A stretch of DNA of 51,993 nt, from assembly GCA_002345675.1 (NCBI GenBank), contig DDWL01000017.1, positions 1-51,993 of the forward strand, given 5' to 3'. Shown here piece after piece: positions 41,405 to 49,367 of the stretch; within the stretch, counting starts at the first letter, position 1, and every line of letters starts with the position of its first letter. A program made the translations under genes and the position numbers. The DNA comes from Bacteroidales bacterium UBA2287 (GTDB taxonomy: Bacteria > Bacteroidota > Bacteroidia > Bacteroidales > Tenuifilaceae). Below the pieces are notes generated by a model, which was not told the origin of the DNA, did not search any database, and worked only from the letters and a program-made list of their open reading frames with translations.

Positions 41405-42565
41405 TTAAAATAAAAAGCTAAGAAGAATACCAGCTGCAACAGCACTTCCAATAACCCCAGCAACGTTAGGAGCCATTGCGTGCATAAGCAAGTAGTTGGT
41501 TTTGTCGTATTGCATTCCTATATGCTGCGAAACCCTAGCACTGTCGGGAACCGCCGAAACTCCAGCATTTCCAATTAATGGGTTAATTTTATTTTCGCCC
41601 TTAAGAAAAAGGTTCATAAACTTAACAAATAGAACCCCTGCAGAAGTTGCAATAATAAAAGATACTGCACCAAGTCCGAAAATTAGAATCGACTCAGGTT
41701 TCAGGAAAACGTCGGCCTGTGTTGATGCACCAACAGTTATGCCTAAAAGTATGGTAACAATGTCGATTAGTGGCCCCTTAGCTGTGTCGGCAAGACGTTT
41801 TGTAACGCCGCTTTCCTTTAAAAGGTTTCCGAAGAAAAGCATTCCTAAAAGCGGTAACCCGCTTGGTACAACGAACGCTGTTAAAAGCAATCCAATTATT
41901 GGGAACAGTATTTTCTCGAGTTTCGAAACTGAACGAGGTGGCTTCATGCGAATTACGCGCTCCTTGCTTGTAGTTAGCAATCGCATAATTGGGGGTTGAA
42001 TTACGGGTACAAGTGCCATGTATGAGTAGGCTGCAATGGCAATAGCTCCCATAAGGTGGGGTGCAAGTTTCGAACTTAAGAAAATTGCAGTTGGACCATC
42101 GGCGCCGCCAATAATACCAATTGCCCCAGCTTCGGCACCACTAAAGCCCATTGCTAGGGCTATGGCGTATGCCCCAAAAATACCAAACTGCGCAGCAGCA
42201 CCAATTAGAATTAACTTTGGATTCGAAATAAGCGTCGAAAAATCGGTCATTGCACCAATACCCAAAAATATTAAGGGTGGGTACACACCATACCTTACAC
42301 CAAAGTACAAGTAGTTAAGCACCGATCCCTGCTCGTAAACTCCAATTTGGTAACCTGGGGTAAAGGGAATGTTGCCCAAAATAATACCAAACCCAATTGG
42401 GATAAGAAGCATTGGCTCCCACTCTTTTATAATTGCAAGGGAAATGAAAAATAGGCCAATTATAATCATAATTCCATGCTGCCAGGTAAAGTTATAGAAC
42501 CCTGTAAACTGGAAAAACGAAAAGAGGTGATCGGTTAAAAATGAAAAGAAACTGGTTAGTAGCAT
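41405..42565 (-). CDS. mmdB: Sodium-pumping decarboxylase beta subunit (OadB/MmdB)
   Basis: A 386-aa inner-membrane protein with about nine to eleven transmembrane helices. The family blocks are FLGIGAMTDFSTLISNPKL, IGIIGGADGPTAIFLSSKLAP (the GGADGP motif with the Na+-binding Asp), SYMALVPVIQPPIMRLLT, GNLLKESGVTKRLADTA and the C-terminal GNAGVSAVPDSARVSQ. It decarboxylates carboxybiotin and couples this to export of Na+. It is the last gene of the operon mce, carboxyltransferase, OadG, biotin carrier, OadB (gaps 29, 3, 6 and 11 nt). OadB and MmdB cannot be told apart by sequence; the operon context favours methylmalonyl-CoA. Confidence 0.95.
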   Translation of the reverse strand: MLLTSFFSFLTDHLFSFFQFTGFYNFTWQHGIMIIIGLFFISLAIIKEWEPMLLIPIGFGIILGNIPFTPGYQIGVYEQGSVLNYLYFGVRYGVYPPLIFLGIGAMTDFSTLISNPKLILIGAAAQFGIFGAYAIALAMGFSGAEAGAIGIIGGADGPTAIFLSSKLAPHLMGAIAIAAYSYMALVPVIQPPIMRLLTTSKERVIRMKPPRSVSKLEKILFPIIGLLLTAFVVPSGLPLLGMLFFGNLLKESGVTKRLADTAKGPLIDIVTILLGITVGASTQADVFLKPESILIFGLGAVSFIIATSAGVLFVKFMNLFLKGENKINPLIGNAGVSAVPDSARVSQHIGMQYDKTNYLLMHAMAPNVAGVIGSAVAAGILLSFLF

Positions 42566-42576
42566 AATTTAATCTC

Positions 42577-43020
42577 CTATCCTATAGTAACTAATATATC
42601 GCCTTCCATTACAGAGTCGCCTTTGTTTGCGCTTATCTTTAGCACCTTTCCATCCTTATCGGAATCGATGTTGTTCTCCATTTTCATTGCCTCGAGGCAA
42701 AGGAGTTTTTGACCTTTTTTCACGGTGTCGCCAACCTTAACAAAAACGTCGAGAATAACTCCAGGAAGTGGCGATTTTACATGGCCTCCAACGCCTGTAG
42801 TTTCACTTGGTGCACTTGTTTTAGCAACCGAAGGGTGGCTATCGGTCGATGGAACTGCAGCTGTACGAACTAACCGAGGAGTTTTAGTTTGCTGAAGTGC
42901 CTTGTCGACCTCTACCTTAAAAGCTGTTCCGTTAACTTCGAGTTCGGCAATATTGTCCTCAACCGACATAATGTTTACTTCGTACTGGTTACCATGAATG
43001 GTAAATTTATATTTCTTCAT
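42577..43020 (-). CDS. mmdC: Biotin carrier protein of the sodium-pumping decarboxylase
   Basis: A 147-aa protein with an N-terminal acyl-carboxylase-associated domain (about 1-40, YKFTIHGNQYEVNI), a Pro/Thr/Ser-rich linker (about 45-78) and a biotinyl domain (about 80-147). The biotinylated Lys is Lys113 in LCLEAMKMENN. It carries CO2 from the carboxyltransferase to OadB. The flexible linker matches the arm needed for movement between the two active sites. The gap to OadG is 6 nt, to OadB 11 nt. Confidence 0.95.
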   Translation of the reverse strand: MKKYKFTIHGNQYEVNIMSVEDNIAELEVNGTAFKVEVDKALQQTKTPRLVRTAAVPSTDSHPSVAKTSAPSETTGVGGHVKSPLPGVILDVFVKVGDTVKKGQKLLCLEAMKMENNIDSDKDGKVLKISANKGDSVMEGDILVTIG

Positions 43021-43026
43021 TGTATG

Positions 43027-43440
43027 CTATTTTTTCGTGTTTATACTTCTTGGAGAAATGCTATTCATCACACCGTAAATTTTACTGCTCCATGGGGAGT
43101 AAGTTTTCGAAATACGATTAAGTGTAAGGTTCATGCTCTCGGAATCGTGCTGATCGCTAATGAACAAATGCAGAGCAAGTGCAATTGCAGCAGCCTCTTC
43201 GACGCTTGTGCTAACCTTCACTTCACTTACTTCGGGTTTCGCTTTACGTTTTGAAAGGGCTTTAGTAACATAATTAATCATCCTTTCAAGGTTTTGGAAA
43301 AAGGTTGCAACAAAAGCTAGCACGATAATAACAACAAGCATTGCAATTAAAGCCATTCCTATTCCATAGGGATCGAGCTTAACAAACTCATCGGCAGTGG
43401 CATGAGTGTCTATCTGACTTAATATCATCAAACTATTCAT
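43027..43440 (-). CDS. Sodium-pumping decarboxylase gamma subunit (OadG family)
   Basis: A 137-aa membrane protein. One transmembrane helix (about 28-50, GIGMALIAMLVVIIVLAFVA) is preceded by DPYG, and a charged cytoplasmic tail follows (ALSKRKAKPEVSEVKVS). OadG-type subunits hold the carboxyltransferase and membrane parts together. The remaining C-terminal about 60 residues (ALALHLFISDQHDSESMNL) are longer than in classic OadG and resemble the extended versions found in Bacteroidetes. It lies 3 nt from the carboxyltransferase gene. Confidence 0.88.
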   Translation of the reverse strand: MNSLMILSQIDTHATADEFVKLDPYGIGMALIAMLVVIIVLAFVATFFQNLERMINYVTKALSKRKAKPEVSEVKVSTSVEEAAAIALALHLFISDQHDSESMNLTLNRISKTYSPWSSKIYGVMNSISPRSINTKK

Positions 43441-43443
43441 AAT

Positions 43444-45009
43444 TTACAAAGGTAAGTTTGAATGCTTCTTTGGAGGATTAACCAATTTCTTGGTTTGAAG
43501 CGATTGCAGCGCCCTAATAATACGGAAACGAGTATTGCGTGGTTCAATTACATCGTCGATGTAACCGAATTTAGCAGCCACGTATGGGTTGGCAAACTTA
43601 TCCTTATACTCCTGCTCTTTACGAATTAGCATATCAACTTTAGCCTTTTCGTCGTCGATATTTTCGAGCTCACGGCTAAGAAGAACTTCGATTGCGCCTT
43701 TGGGTCCCATTACAGCAATTTCGGCACCTGGCCAAGCGTAGTTAATGTCGCCACGAAGGTGTTTCGAACTCATTACATCGTAAGCACCACCGTATGCCTT
43801 GCGAAGAATTACGGTAACCTTTGGAACTGTTGCTTCGCCGTAGGCGAAAAGCAATTTGGCACCATGAAGAATAATACCGTTATACTCCTGACCCGTACCA
43901 GGAAGGAACCCAGGAACATCGACAAGGGTAACAATTGGAATGTTGAATGCATCGCAGAAACGAACAAAACGAGCCGCTTTACGCGAAGCGTTTATGTCGA
44001 GAACTCCAGCAAGATACTTTGGCTGATTGGCCACTAAACCAACCGACATGCCGTTAAAGCGAGCAAAGCATGTAATAATGTTTGCAGCATAATCGCGCTG
44101 AACTTCAAGGAATTCGCCATTGTCGGCAATTGACTCAATAACTTCCTTAACGTCGTAAGGTTTATTGGTATTTTCGGGAATTATTTCGTTTAGCGAATCG
44201 TCAAGCCTGTCGATTGGGTCGTTACAGGGCATTATGGGTGCTTCCTCGAGATTGTTTTGTGGCAAGTAGCTTAAAAGCTTACGAATTAGCAGAATTCCTT
44301 CCTCCTCGTTGTCGGCCAAAAAATGTGCAACGCCCGATTTTGTTGCATGAACCTCGGCGCCCCCAAGTTGCTCGGAAGTAACAGTTTCGCCTGTTACGGT
44401 TTTAACTACCTTAGGACCAGTAACAAACATGTAACTAGTATTGCGGGTCATTATTATAAAATCGGTAAGGGCTGGCGAGTAAACTGCGCCACCAGCGCAA
44501 GGGCCAAAAACTGCTGAAATTTGAGGAATAACGCCCGAGGCCAAAATGTTACGCTGAAAAATATCGGCATAACCACCAAGACTTTTCACACCTTCCTGAA
44601 TACGAGCTCCACCGCTATCGTTTATGCCAATTACGGGAGCGCCAACCTTCATGGCCATGTCCATAATTTTGCAAATTTTGGCAGCGAACATTTCCGAAAG
44701 CGACCCGCCAAAAACAGTAAAATCTTGCGAAAACAGGTAAATTAATCGTCCATCGATTGTACCGTAACCAGTTACAACGCCGTCGGCAAGATAGGTTTCC
44801 TTCTCAAGTCCAAAGTCGATACAACGGTGCGACACAAACATGTCGAACTCTTCGAAACTACCCTCGTCGAGCATTAATTCAATGCGCTCGCGTGCGGTAA
44901 GTTTACCTTTTTTGTGCTGGGCTTCAATGCGTTTTTCGCCACCACCTAGCTTCGCTTTTTCTCTAAGCTCAATGAGCTCCTGAATTTTTTGCTGATGAAT
45001 GTTTGCCAT
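43444..45009 (-). CDS. mmdA: Methylmalonyl-CoA decarboxylase carboxyltransferase subunit (MmdA/PccB type)
   Basis: A 521-aa carboxyltransferase with two crotonase-like domains. The N-domain has HKKGKLTARERIELMLDEGS, DFTVFGGSLSE and the oxyanion/biotin segment GINDSGGARIQEGVKSLGGY and GPCAGGAVYSPALTDF. The C-domain has CDAFNIPIVTLVDVPGFLPG, ILHGAKLLFAYGEATVPKVT and RKAYGGAYDVM. It moves CO2 from (R or S)-methylmalonyl-CoA onto the biotin carrier. In the decarboxylating direction it releases propionyl-CoA. The downstream OadG, biotin and OadB genes show it belongs to the Na+ pump rather than to a biotin-dependent carboxylase with a biotin carboxylase subunit. PccB-like carboxylase activity is the alternative. 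Confidence 0.95.
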   Translation of the reverse strand: MANIHQQKIQELIELREKAKLGGGEKRIEAQHKKGKLTARERIELMLDEGSFEEFDMFVSHRCIDFGLEKETYLADGVVTGYGTIDGRLIYLFSQDFTVFGGSLSEMFAAKICKIMDMAMKVGAPVIGINDSGGARIQEGVKSLGGYADIFQRNILASGVIPQISAVFGPCAGGAVYSPALTDFIIMTRNTSYMFVTGPKVVKTVTGETVTSEQLGGAEVHATKSGVAHFLADNEEEGILLIRKLLSYLPQNNLEEAPIMPCNDPIDRLDDSLNEIIPENTNKPYDVKEVIESIADNGEFLEVQRDYAANIITCFARFNGMSVGLVANQPKYLAGVLDINASRKAARFVRFCDAFNIPIVTLVDVPGFLPGTGQEYNGIILHGAKLLFAYGEATVPKVTVILRKAYGGAYDVMSSKHLRGDINYAWPGAEIAVMGPKGAIEVLLSRELENIDDEKAKVDMLIRKEQEYKDKFANPYVAAKFGYIDDVIEPRNTRFRIIRALQSLQTKKLVNPPKKHSNLPL

Positions 45010-45038
45010 TTATTTCGTGTTTTATTGGGATCTTATAT

Positions 45039-45449
45039 TTACTTCTTTTTGTTTTCGCAGAATTCGGTTAAAACGCCAAAAGTCGATTTCGGATGTAGGA
45101 AAGCAATATCCAAACCCTCAGCGCCTTTTCGTGGTGCTTTGTCGATTAAAACTACCCCTTTTGCTTCGGTCGATTGTAGTTGCTCCTCAATACCTTCAAC
45201 TGCATAGGCAAGGTGGTGAATGCCTTCACCCTTTTTTTCGAGAAATTTACCAATTGGCCCTTCAGGATCGGTCGACTCAAGCAGCTCAATTTTGGTTTGG
45301 CCTACCATAAAAAAAGCAGTTTTAACCCTTTGGTCCTTAACTTCTTCAATGTTGTAACATTTCAATCCTAGTACATTTTCGTAAAAGGGTATGGCTTCGT
45401 CGAGACTTTTAACGGCAATGCCAATGTGTTCAATGTGAGTTATTTTCAT
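45039..45449 (-). CDS. mce: Methylmalonyl-CoA epimerase
   Basis: A 136-aa enzyme of the VOC (glyoxalase-like) family that interconverts (R)- and (S)-methylmalonyl-CoA. The start is ATG at 45449, which gives the family N-terminus MKITHIEHIGIAV; the longer frame adds 10 residues not conserved in the family. Metal-binding His residues appear in IEHIGIAV and IHHLAYAVE, with acidic residue(s) in the ELLESTDPEGPIGKF and PKSTFGVLTEF segments. It leads the operon for methylmalonyl-CoA decarboxylation. The mutase genes (mutA/mutB) are not in the window. Confidence 0.94.
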   Translation of the reverse strand: MKITHIEHIGIAVKSLDEAIPFYENVLGLKCYNIEEVKDQRVKTAFFMVGQTKIELLESTDPEGPIGKFLEKKGEGIHHLAYAVEGIEEQLQSTEAKGVVLIDKAPRKGAEGLDIAFLHPKSTFGVLTEFCENKKK

Positions 45450-45478
45450 GGCGAAATGTTTTATTTGTTTTAGATGCA

Positions 45479-45486
45479 CAAAATTA
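45479..45486 (-). promoter_or_regulatory. -7 promoter box of the decarboxylase operon
   Basis: On the minus strand TAATTTTG matches TAnnTTTG, 30 nt upstream of the mce start codon. No clear -33 TTTG is seen at the expected distance. Confidence 0.5.
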
Positions 45487-45781
45487 GGGGTATTGCATTA
45501 ATCTACACAGAATTAAAATCAGTTTTACAGCTACTTTTTAGTTGTTGTTCAACATATAAAAAATGCAGTATTGAACTTCTTTGTCTAACCATACTCCCAT
45601 CGTATCGACCTGTTTATGTGAATAGTACAACATTACTGCGTTTATTCTGATTTACATAAAAACTAAAAACAAGGCTTTTTATGAGTATTTAGTTGCGATA
45701 TTTATTTTTCATCAAGTTACAATTATCTTACTTATAAAGATATATTTCATTTCACTATTTTTGTCGACCTAAATTACTGAA
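45487..45781. other. Divergent intergenic region between mce and tcdA
   Basis: About 300 AT-rich bases with no reading frame that I can support. TATTTTTG at 45756-45763 fits the -7 box of tcdA (19 nt before its start). No strong hairpin or repeat is visible. Confidence 0.5.
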
Positions 45782-46501
45782 ATGGATTGGTTGGAGCGAA
45801 CAAACCTGCTTATTGGCGACGAGGCCATTGAAAAGCTATCAAAAAGTCACGTACTTGTTGTGGGACTTGGAGGCGTTGGAGCGTATGCTGCTGAGCAAAT
45901 TTGTCGTTCGGGAGTTGGGCAAATGACCATCGTCGATGGCGACGACCTTCACTTAACGAATCTTAACCGTCAACTTCCAGCGCTCAACTCAACATTGGGG
46001 AAACCAAAGGCTAAAGTAATGGGCGAAAGGCTGTTGGATATAAACCCGAACCTTAAGCTTACAGTAATTCAGGAGTATATTCGCGACGAACGAATGAAGG
46101 AAATAATTTCGCAACCCTACGATTACGTTGTTGACGCAATTGACACTCTTTCGCCAAAGGTTTTTCTTATATATCATAGCGTTAACAGCAATCACCGAGT
46201 TGTTAGCTCGCTGGGCAGCGGAGGAAAAATGAATCCATTACTTGTAAAAATAGCCGATATCGACGAATCGTATGGTTGCCCTTTAGGTCGCATGCTGCGA
46301 AAACGCTTACATAGGTTGGGCATTCGAAGTGGCGTTAAAGTTGTTTTTTCAACCGAAGAGGTTCCCGAAAATGCCATGCGACCCTGCGAAAATGAGCTCA
46401 ATAAAAAAACCACCATTGGCACTATTTCGTACATGCCCCCATTGTTTGGGTGTGCTATTGCCTCAATTGTAATTCGCGACATTATTGGCAAACAATACTA
46501 G
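45782..46501 (+). CDS. tcdA: tRNA threonylcarbamoyladenosine dehydratase TcdA
   Basis: A 239-aa E1-like enzyme (ThiF/MoeB superfamily, formerly CsdL/YgdL) that dehydrates t6A37 of tRNA to the cyclic form ct6A, using ATP. It opens WLERTNLLIGDEAIEKLSKS, then has the nucleotide-binding GLGGVGAYAAEQICRSG (about 29-45), the Asp/Arg block DGDDLHLTNLNRQ (about 52-64) and SSLGSGGKMNPLLVKIADI, CPLGRMLRKRL. Its size is normal for TcdA. It is transcribed alone and followed by a repeat. It is another tRNA modification gene in a window that also has mnmD and mnmH. Confidence 0.93.
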   Translation: MDWLERTNLLIGDEAIEKLSKSHVLVVGLGGVGAYAAEQICRSGVGQMTIVDGDDLHLTNLNRQLPALNSTLGKPKAKVMGERLLDINPNLKLTVIQEYIRDERMKEIISQPYDYVVDAIDTLSPKVFLIYHSVNSNHRVVSSLGSGGKMNPLLVKIADIDESYGCPLGRMLRKRLHRLGIRSGVKVVFSTEEVPENAMRPCENELNKKTTIGTISYMPPLFGCAIASIVIRDIIGKQY

Positions 46502-46561
46502 CCATTTGTGGGTTTATATGCTACCTTAAAGTTGCAAAGAAGAAAGTGCGATTTTTTAATT

Positions 46562-46640
46562 TCTCGCTGATATCGCTGATTTTCGCAGAAAATAATTTTT
46601 AATATTATTCATCTGCGTTTATCTGCGCAATCTGCGAGAG
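46562..46640. repeat. CGCAGAT-type inverted word repeat
   Basis: The left part TCTCGCTGATATCGCTGATT and the right part ATCTGCGTTTATCTGCGC followed by TCTGCGAGA contain the word CGC(A/T)GAT in opposite orientation. They would fold as an imperfect hairpin with an AT-rich centre. It lies between tcdA and the RSH gene, where no other feature is seen. No classical terminator follows tcdA, so this hairpin may do that job. Confidence 0.75.
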
Positions 46641-46768
46641 GCAAAAAGTTATAAATAACAAACAGGTTTTAGTTACTACAAAAAGGTTATCGGTTTCACC
46701 TTTATTCATTTGTTAGTGTTGACAATCTGCTAAAAAGGGGGTATTTTTATAGTCTTTCAAACTCAAAC

Positions 46769-48982
46769 ATGGCGCTATTAACAAGAAATTCCGAGCAGCA
46801 ACAGGTGGCCAATCGCTACCGCAGGCTTTTAAGGGCAAGTAAAGAGGTTCTTTCGGCCGACGAGGTAAAAAGCCTTCGAACAGCAGTTAAGCATATTGCT
46901 CAACTCTACTCCGAAAGAAAAACTGCAGCTGGAGAACCCTATATTATTCACCTTATTGATGTTGCCCGAATTTGTTCCGAAGAAATTGGGCTGACTGGCT
47001 CTGCCATTGTTGCTGCTTTGCTTCACGAAACACTTTCCGATAAGCTAATAACACCCATTGAACTCGACAAACGCTATGGTAGCGTGGTTGCCCAAATTGT
47101 TGATGGGCTAACAAAAGTTTCGACAATTGACCCAAAAAACCCGAAAGCGCAAGCCGAAAATTTCAGAGAACTTATTGTTACGCTTGCCAAAGATGCCCGT
47201 GTTATACTAATTTTACTAGCCGACAGGCTAGAAACAATGCGGTCGTTGGGCTACGAGGACGAAGGCAAGCAGCTAAAAAAATCGTGGGAAACATTTTACC
47301 TATATGCCCCTTTGGCTCACAGGTTAGGCTTATACAAGGTTAAGTCGGAAATGGAAGACCTTGCCATGAAGTTCACCAATACCGAAGAGTATAAAACCAT
47401 TGTTCGTAAACTTAAAAATACATCGACCCGACGGAATAAATTCATCAAGGAGTTTATAACTCCTATTGAAACTGAGCTTACCCAGCGAAAATTCAATTTC
47501 GAAATTAAGGGTCGGCCAAAATCAATATATTCTATTTGGAAAAAACTGCATAAGCAGGAGGTGCAGTTCGAAGAAATTTACGATGTTTTTGCAATACGAA
47601 TAATACTAAACAGTCCTCCCGAAAGGGAAAAAACCGACTGCTGGCAGGTTTACTCAATAATTACCGACTGGTGGACTCCAAATCCAGAACGCCTTCGCGA
47701 CTGGATTTCGGTTCCAAAAAGTAATGGGTACGAGTCGCTACACACAACTGTTGTTGGCCCCGAGGGCAAGTTTGTGGAAGTGCAAATTCGCACTCGTCGC
47801 ATGGACGAGGTGGCCGAAAGGGGACTTGCTGCGCACTGGAAATACAAAGGAATTAAGCAGGATTTAGGACTCGATACTTGGCTAAGCCGCATTCGGGAAT
47901 CGCTCGACACACCTTCTGCGCTGCCCGAAGACATTGTCGACAGTTTTCAAACTAACCTTTACTCGAAGGAAATTTACGCCTTTACGCCAAACGGCGATTT
48001 ACGAAAATTCCCAATGGGCGCTACCGTGCTCGACTTTGCATTCGACATTCACTCGAACCTTGGCACGCAATGCGTTGGGGCAAAGGTAAACGACAAAAAC
48101 GTGCCCATTAAGCATGTGCTAAAAAATGGTGATGTAGTTGAAATTATAACCTCTAAAAATCAGAAACCCAAAATCGATTGGCTACAAATTGTAGTAACCG
48201 GAAAGGCTCGTGGACGAATAAAACAAAGCCTACGGGACGAAAAGAACAAGCAGCTATCGATTGGGAAGGAAGCCCTGTACCGCAGACTTAAAAATTGGAA
48301 AGTTGACGATGTTGAAGCGGCAATTATTACAATTACCAAGCACCTTAAGCTGAAAAATTCGGCAAAGTTGTTCGAACGAATAGCTGCCGAACAAGTAAAC
48401 CTGTCGCAGCTAAAAGAGGTAGTTGCAAAAACCGACAAACAGCCTGTTGTTCAGACTGATACTTTACCTAAAGTTGAAAATTTAGGCAAGCCTAACATAG
48501 AAGATAGCGATGCCCATTCGACCGACTACCTTATTATCGACGAGAAGTTGGTGAATATCGACTACAAGCTTGCTAAGTGCTGCAAGCCAATTTTAGGCGA
48601 CGATATTTTTGGTTTTGTAACCATAAACGAAGGAATAAAAATTCACCGAACCAGTTGTCCTAATGCTGCTTCGCTCCACACTCGATACGGCTACCGAGTT
48701 GTAAAGGCACGTTGGCGGCAAACGGCTACCGCCGTTGGGTCGTTTCAAACAACCATAAAAGTAACTGGCTACGACGAGCTGGGAATGGTTAATAAAATTT
48801 CGGAAGTTATTAGCAAAGACCTCAAAGTGAACATACGCTCATTCTCTATTGGCTCGGCCAACGGAATGTTCGAAGGCACCATTCAACTTTACGTTTTCGA
48901 CACAAAGCACCTCGACATGCTGCTTTATCGCCTTGGGAAAGTTAAGGGAATTGTTAAGGCGATTAGGTTAAGGGGAAGCTGA
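46769..48982 (+). CDS. Long RSH protein: (p)ppGpp synthetase with degenerate hydrolase site
   Basis: A 737-aa stringent-response enzyme with HD (about 30-200), synthetase (about 240-350), TGS (about 400-465), helical, zinc-finger-like (CCKPILGDDIFGF) and ACT (about 660-737) domains. Relative to the S. equisimilis Rel hydrolase, His61 and His86 and Asp152 are kept, but the HDxxED motif reads HETLSD (Glu87, Ser90) and the Asn of DRLHNM is Thr156 (DRLETM). Hydrolysis is therefore probably lost or weak. The synthetase site looks intact (EEIYDVFAIRIIL, NGYESLHTTVVG, FVEVQIRT), with RLRD at 308-311 in place of the RxKD of bifunctional enzymes. The cell should hold another hydrolase elsewhere. Confidence 0.93.
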   Translation: MALLTRNSEQQQVANRYRRLLRASKEVLSADEVKSLRTAVKHIAQLYSERKTAAGEPYIIHLIDVARICSEEIGLTGSAIVAALLHETLSDKLITPIELDKRYGSVVAQIVDGLTKVSTIDPKNPKAQAENFRELIVTLAKDARVILILLADRLETMRSLGYEDEGKQLKKSWETFYLYAPLAHRLGLYKVKSEMEDLAMKFTNTEEYKTIVRKLKNTSTRRNKFIKEFITPIETELTQRKFNFEIKGRPKSIYSIWKKLHKQEVQFEEIYDVFAIRIILNSPPEREKTDCWQVYSIITDWWTPNPERLRDWISVPKSNGYESLHTTVVGPEGKFVEVQIRTRRMDEVAERGLAAHWKYKGIKQDLGLDTWLSRIRESLDTPSALPEDIVDSFQTNLYSKEIYAFTPNGDLRKFPMGATVLDFAFDIHSNLGTQCVGAKVNDKNVPIKHVLKNGDVVEIITSKNQKPKIDWLQIVVTGKARGRIKQSLRDEKNKQLSIGKEALYRRLKNWKVDDVEAAIITITKHLKLKNSAKLFERIAAEQVNLSQLKEVVAKTDKQPVVQTDTLPKVENLGKPNIEDSDAHSTDYLIIDEKLVNIDYKLAKCCKPILGDDIFGFVTINEGIKIHRTSCPNAASLHTRYGYRVVKARWRQTATAVGSFQTTIKVTGYDELGMVNKISEVISKDLKVNIRSFSIGSANGMFEGTIQLYVFDTKHLDMLLYRLGKVKGIVKAIRLRGS

Positions 48983-48983
48983 G

Positions 48984-49061
48984 GCAGTTCGCAGTCTTCA
49001 GTCCACAGTCGGCAGTCTTCAGTCTTCAGTCTTCGGACTCCCGACTTCAGACTTCGGACTT
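48984..49061. repeat. CAGTC / CTTCGGA word array between convergent genes
   Basis: Words CAGTCTTCAGTC, CAGTCGGCAGTC and CTTCGGACT recur in about 78 bp directly after the RSH stop. It is the third array of this family in the window. It separates the convergent RSH and RHH-like genes, where no ordinary terminator is visible. Confidence 0.85.
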
Positions 49062-49067
49062 TAGAAC

Positions 49068-49367
49068 TCACTCTTCCTCGGTAATTTTTTGAATGGCTTG
49101 GTCGAGCTGTTGGCCTTTTAAACGTAAAAAATGCTCTAAAGCCTTATTAATCATGCCTTCGGCAGGTTCGTTAAGGTAGCGACTTAGAATTCGGAACTTT
49201 TTAAGAATCATTGGGTCGATAGTAATATCGTTATTACCCTTACTGCTTGTAGGAGCAGGAGTTGGAGTAACTTCGGGTTCCATAACCGTTTCAGTCTCCT
49301 TAATGAAGCGCGTGTGGGTCATTAGCGCTTTTTGTATGTCGCCAATAGTATGCTTACTTTTTGCCAT
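49068..49367 (-). CDS. Small RHH-like partner of ParA, 99 aa
   Basis: The N-terminal half is polar and flexible (MAKSKHTIGDIQKALMTHTR, then Pro/Thr/Ser-rich PEVTPTPAPTSSKG). The C-terminal half TIDPMILKKFRILSRYLNEP-AEGMINKALEHFLRL has the strand-helix-helix layout of ribbon-helix-helix DNA-binding proteins. Its start overlaps the ParA stop by 14 nt, so translation is probably coupled. This is the arrangement of a ParA/RHH partition pair (such as ParF/ParG), with the small protein acting as DNA-binding centromere/adaptor factor. The assignment as RHH is by pattern only. Confidence 0.65.
   Translation of the reverse strand: MAKSKHTIGDIQKALMTHTRFIKETETVMEPEVTPTPAPTSSKGNNDITIDPMILKKFRILSRYLNEPAEGMINKALEHFLRLKGQQLDQAIQKITEEE

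Noticed and set aside
46769..48982. Fully bifunctional RSH label
   Set aside because: The HDxxED and DRLHNM residues are replaced, so hydrolase activity should not be assumed.
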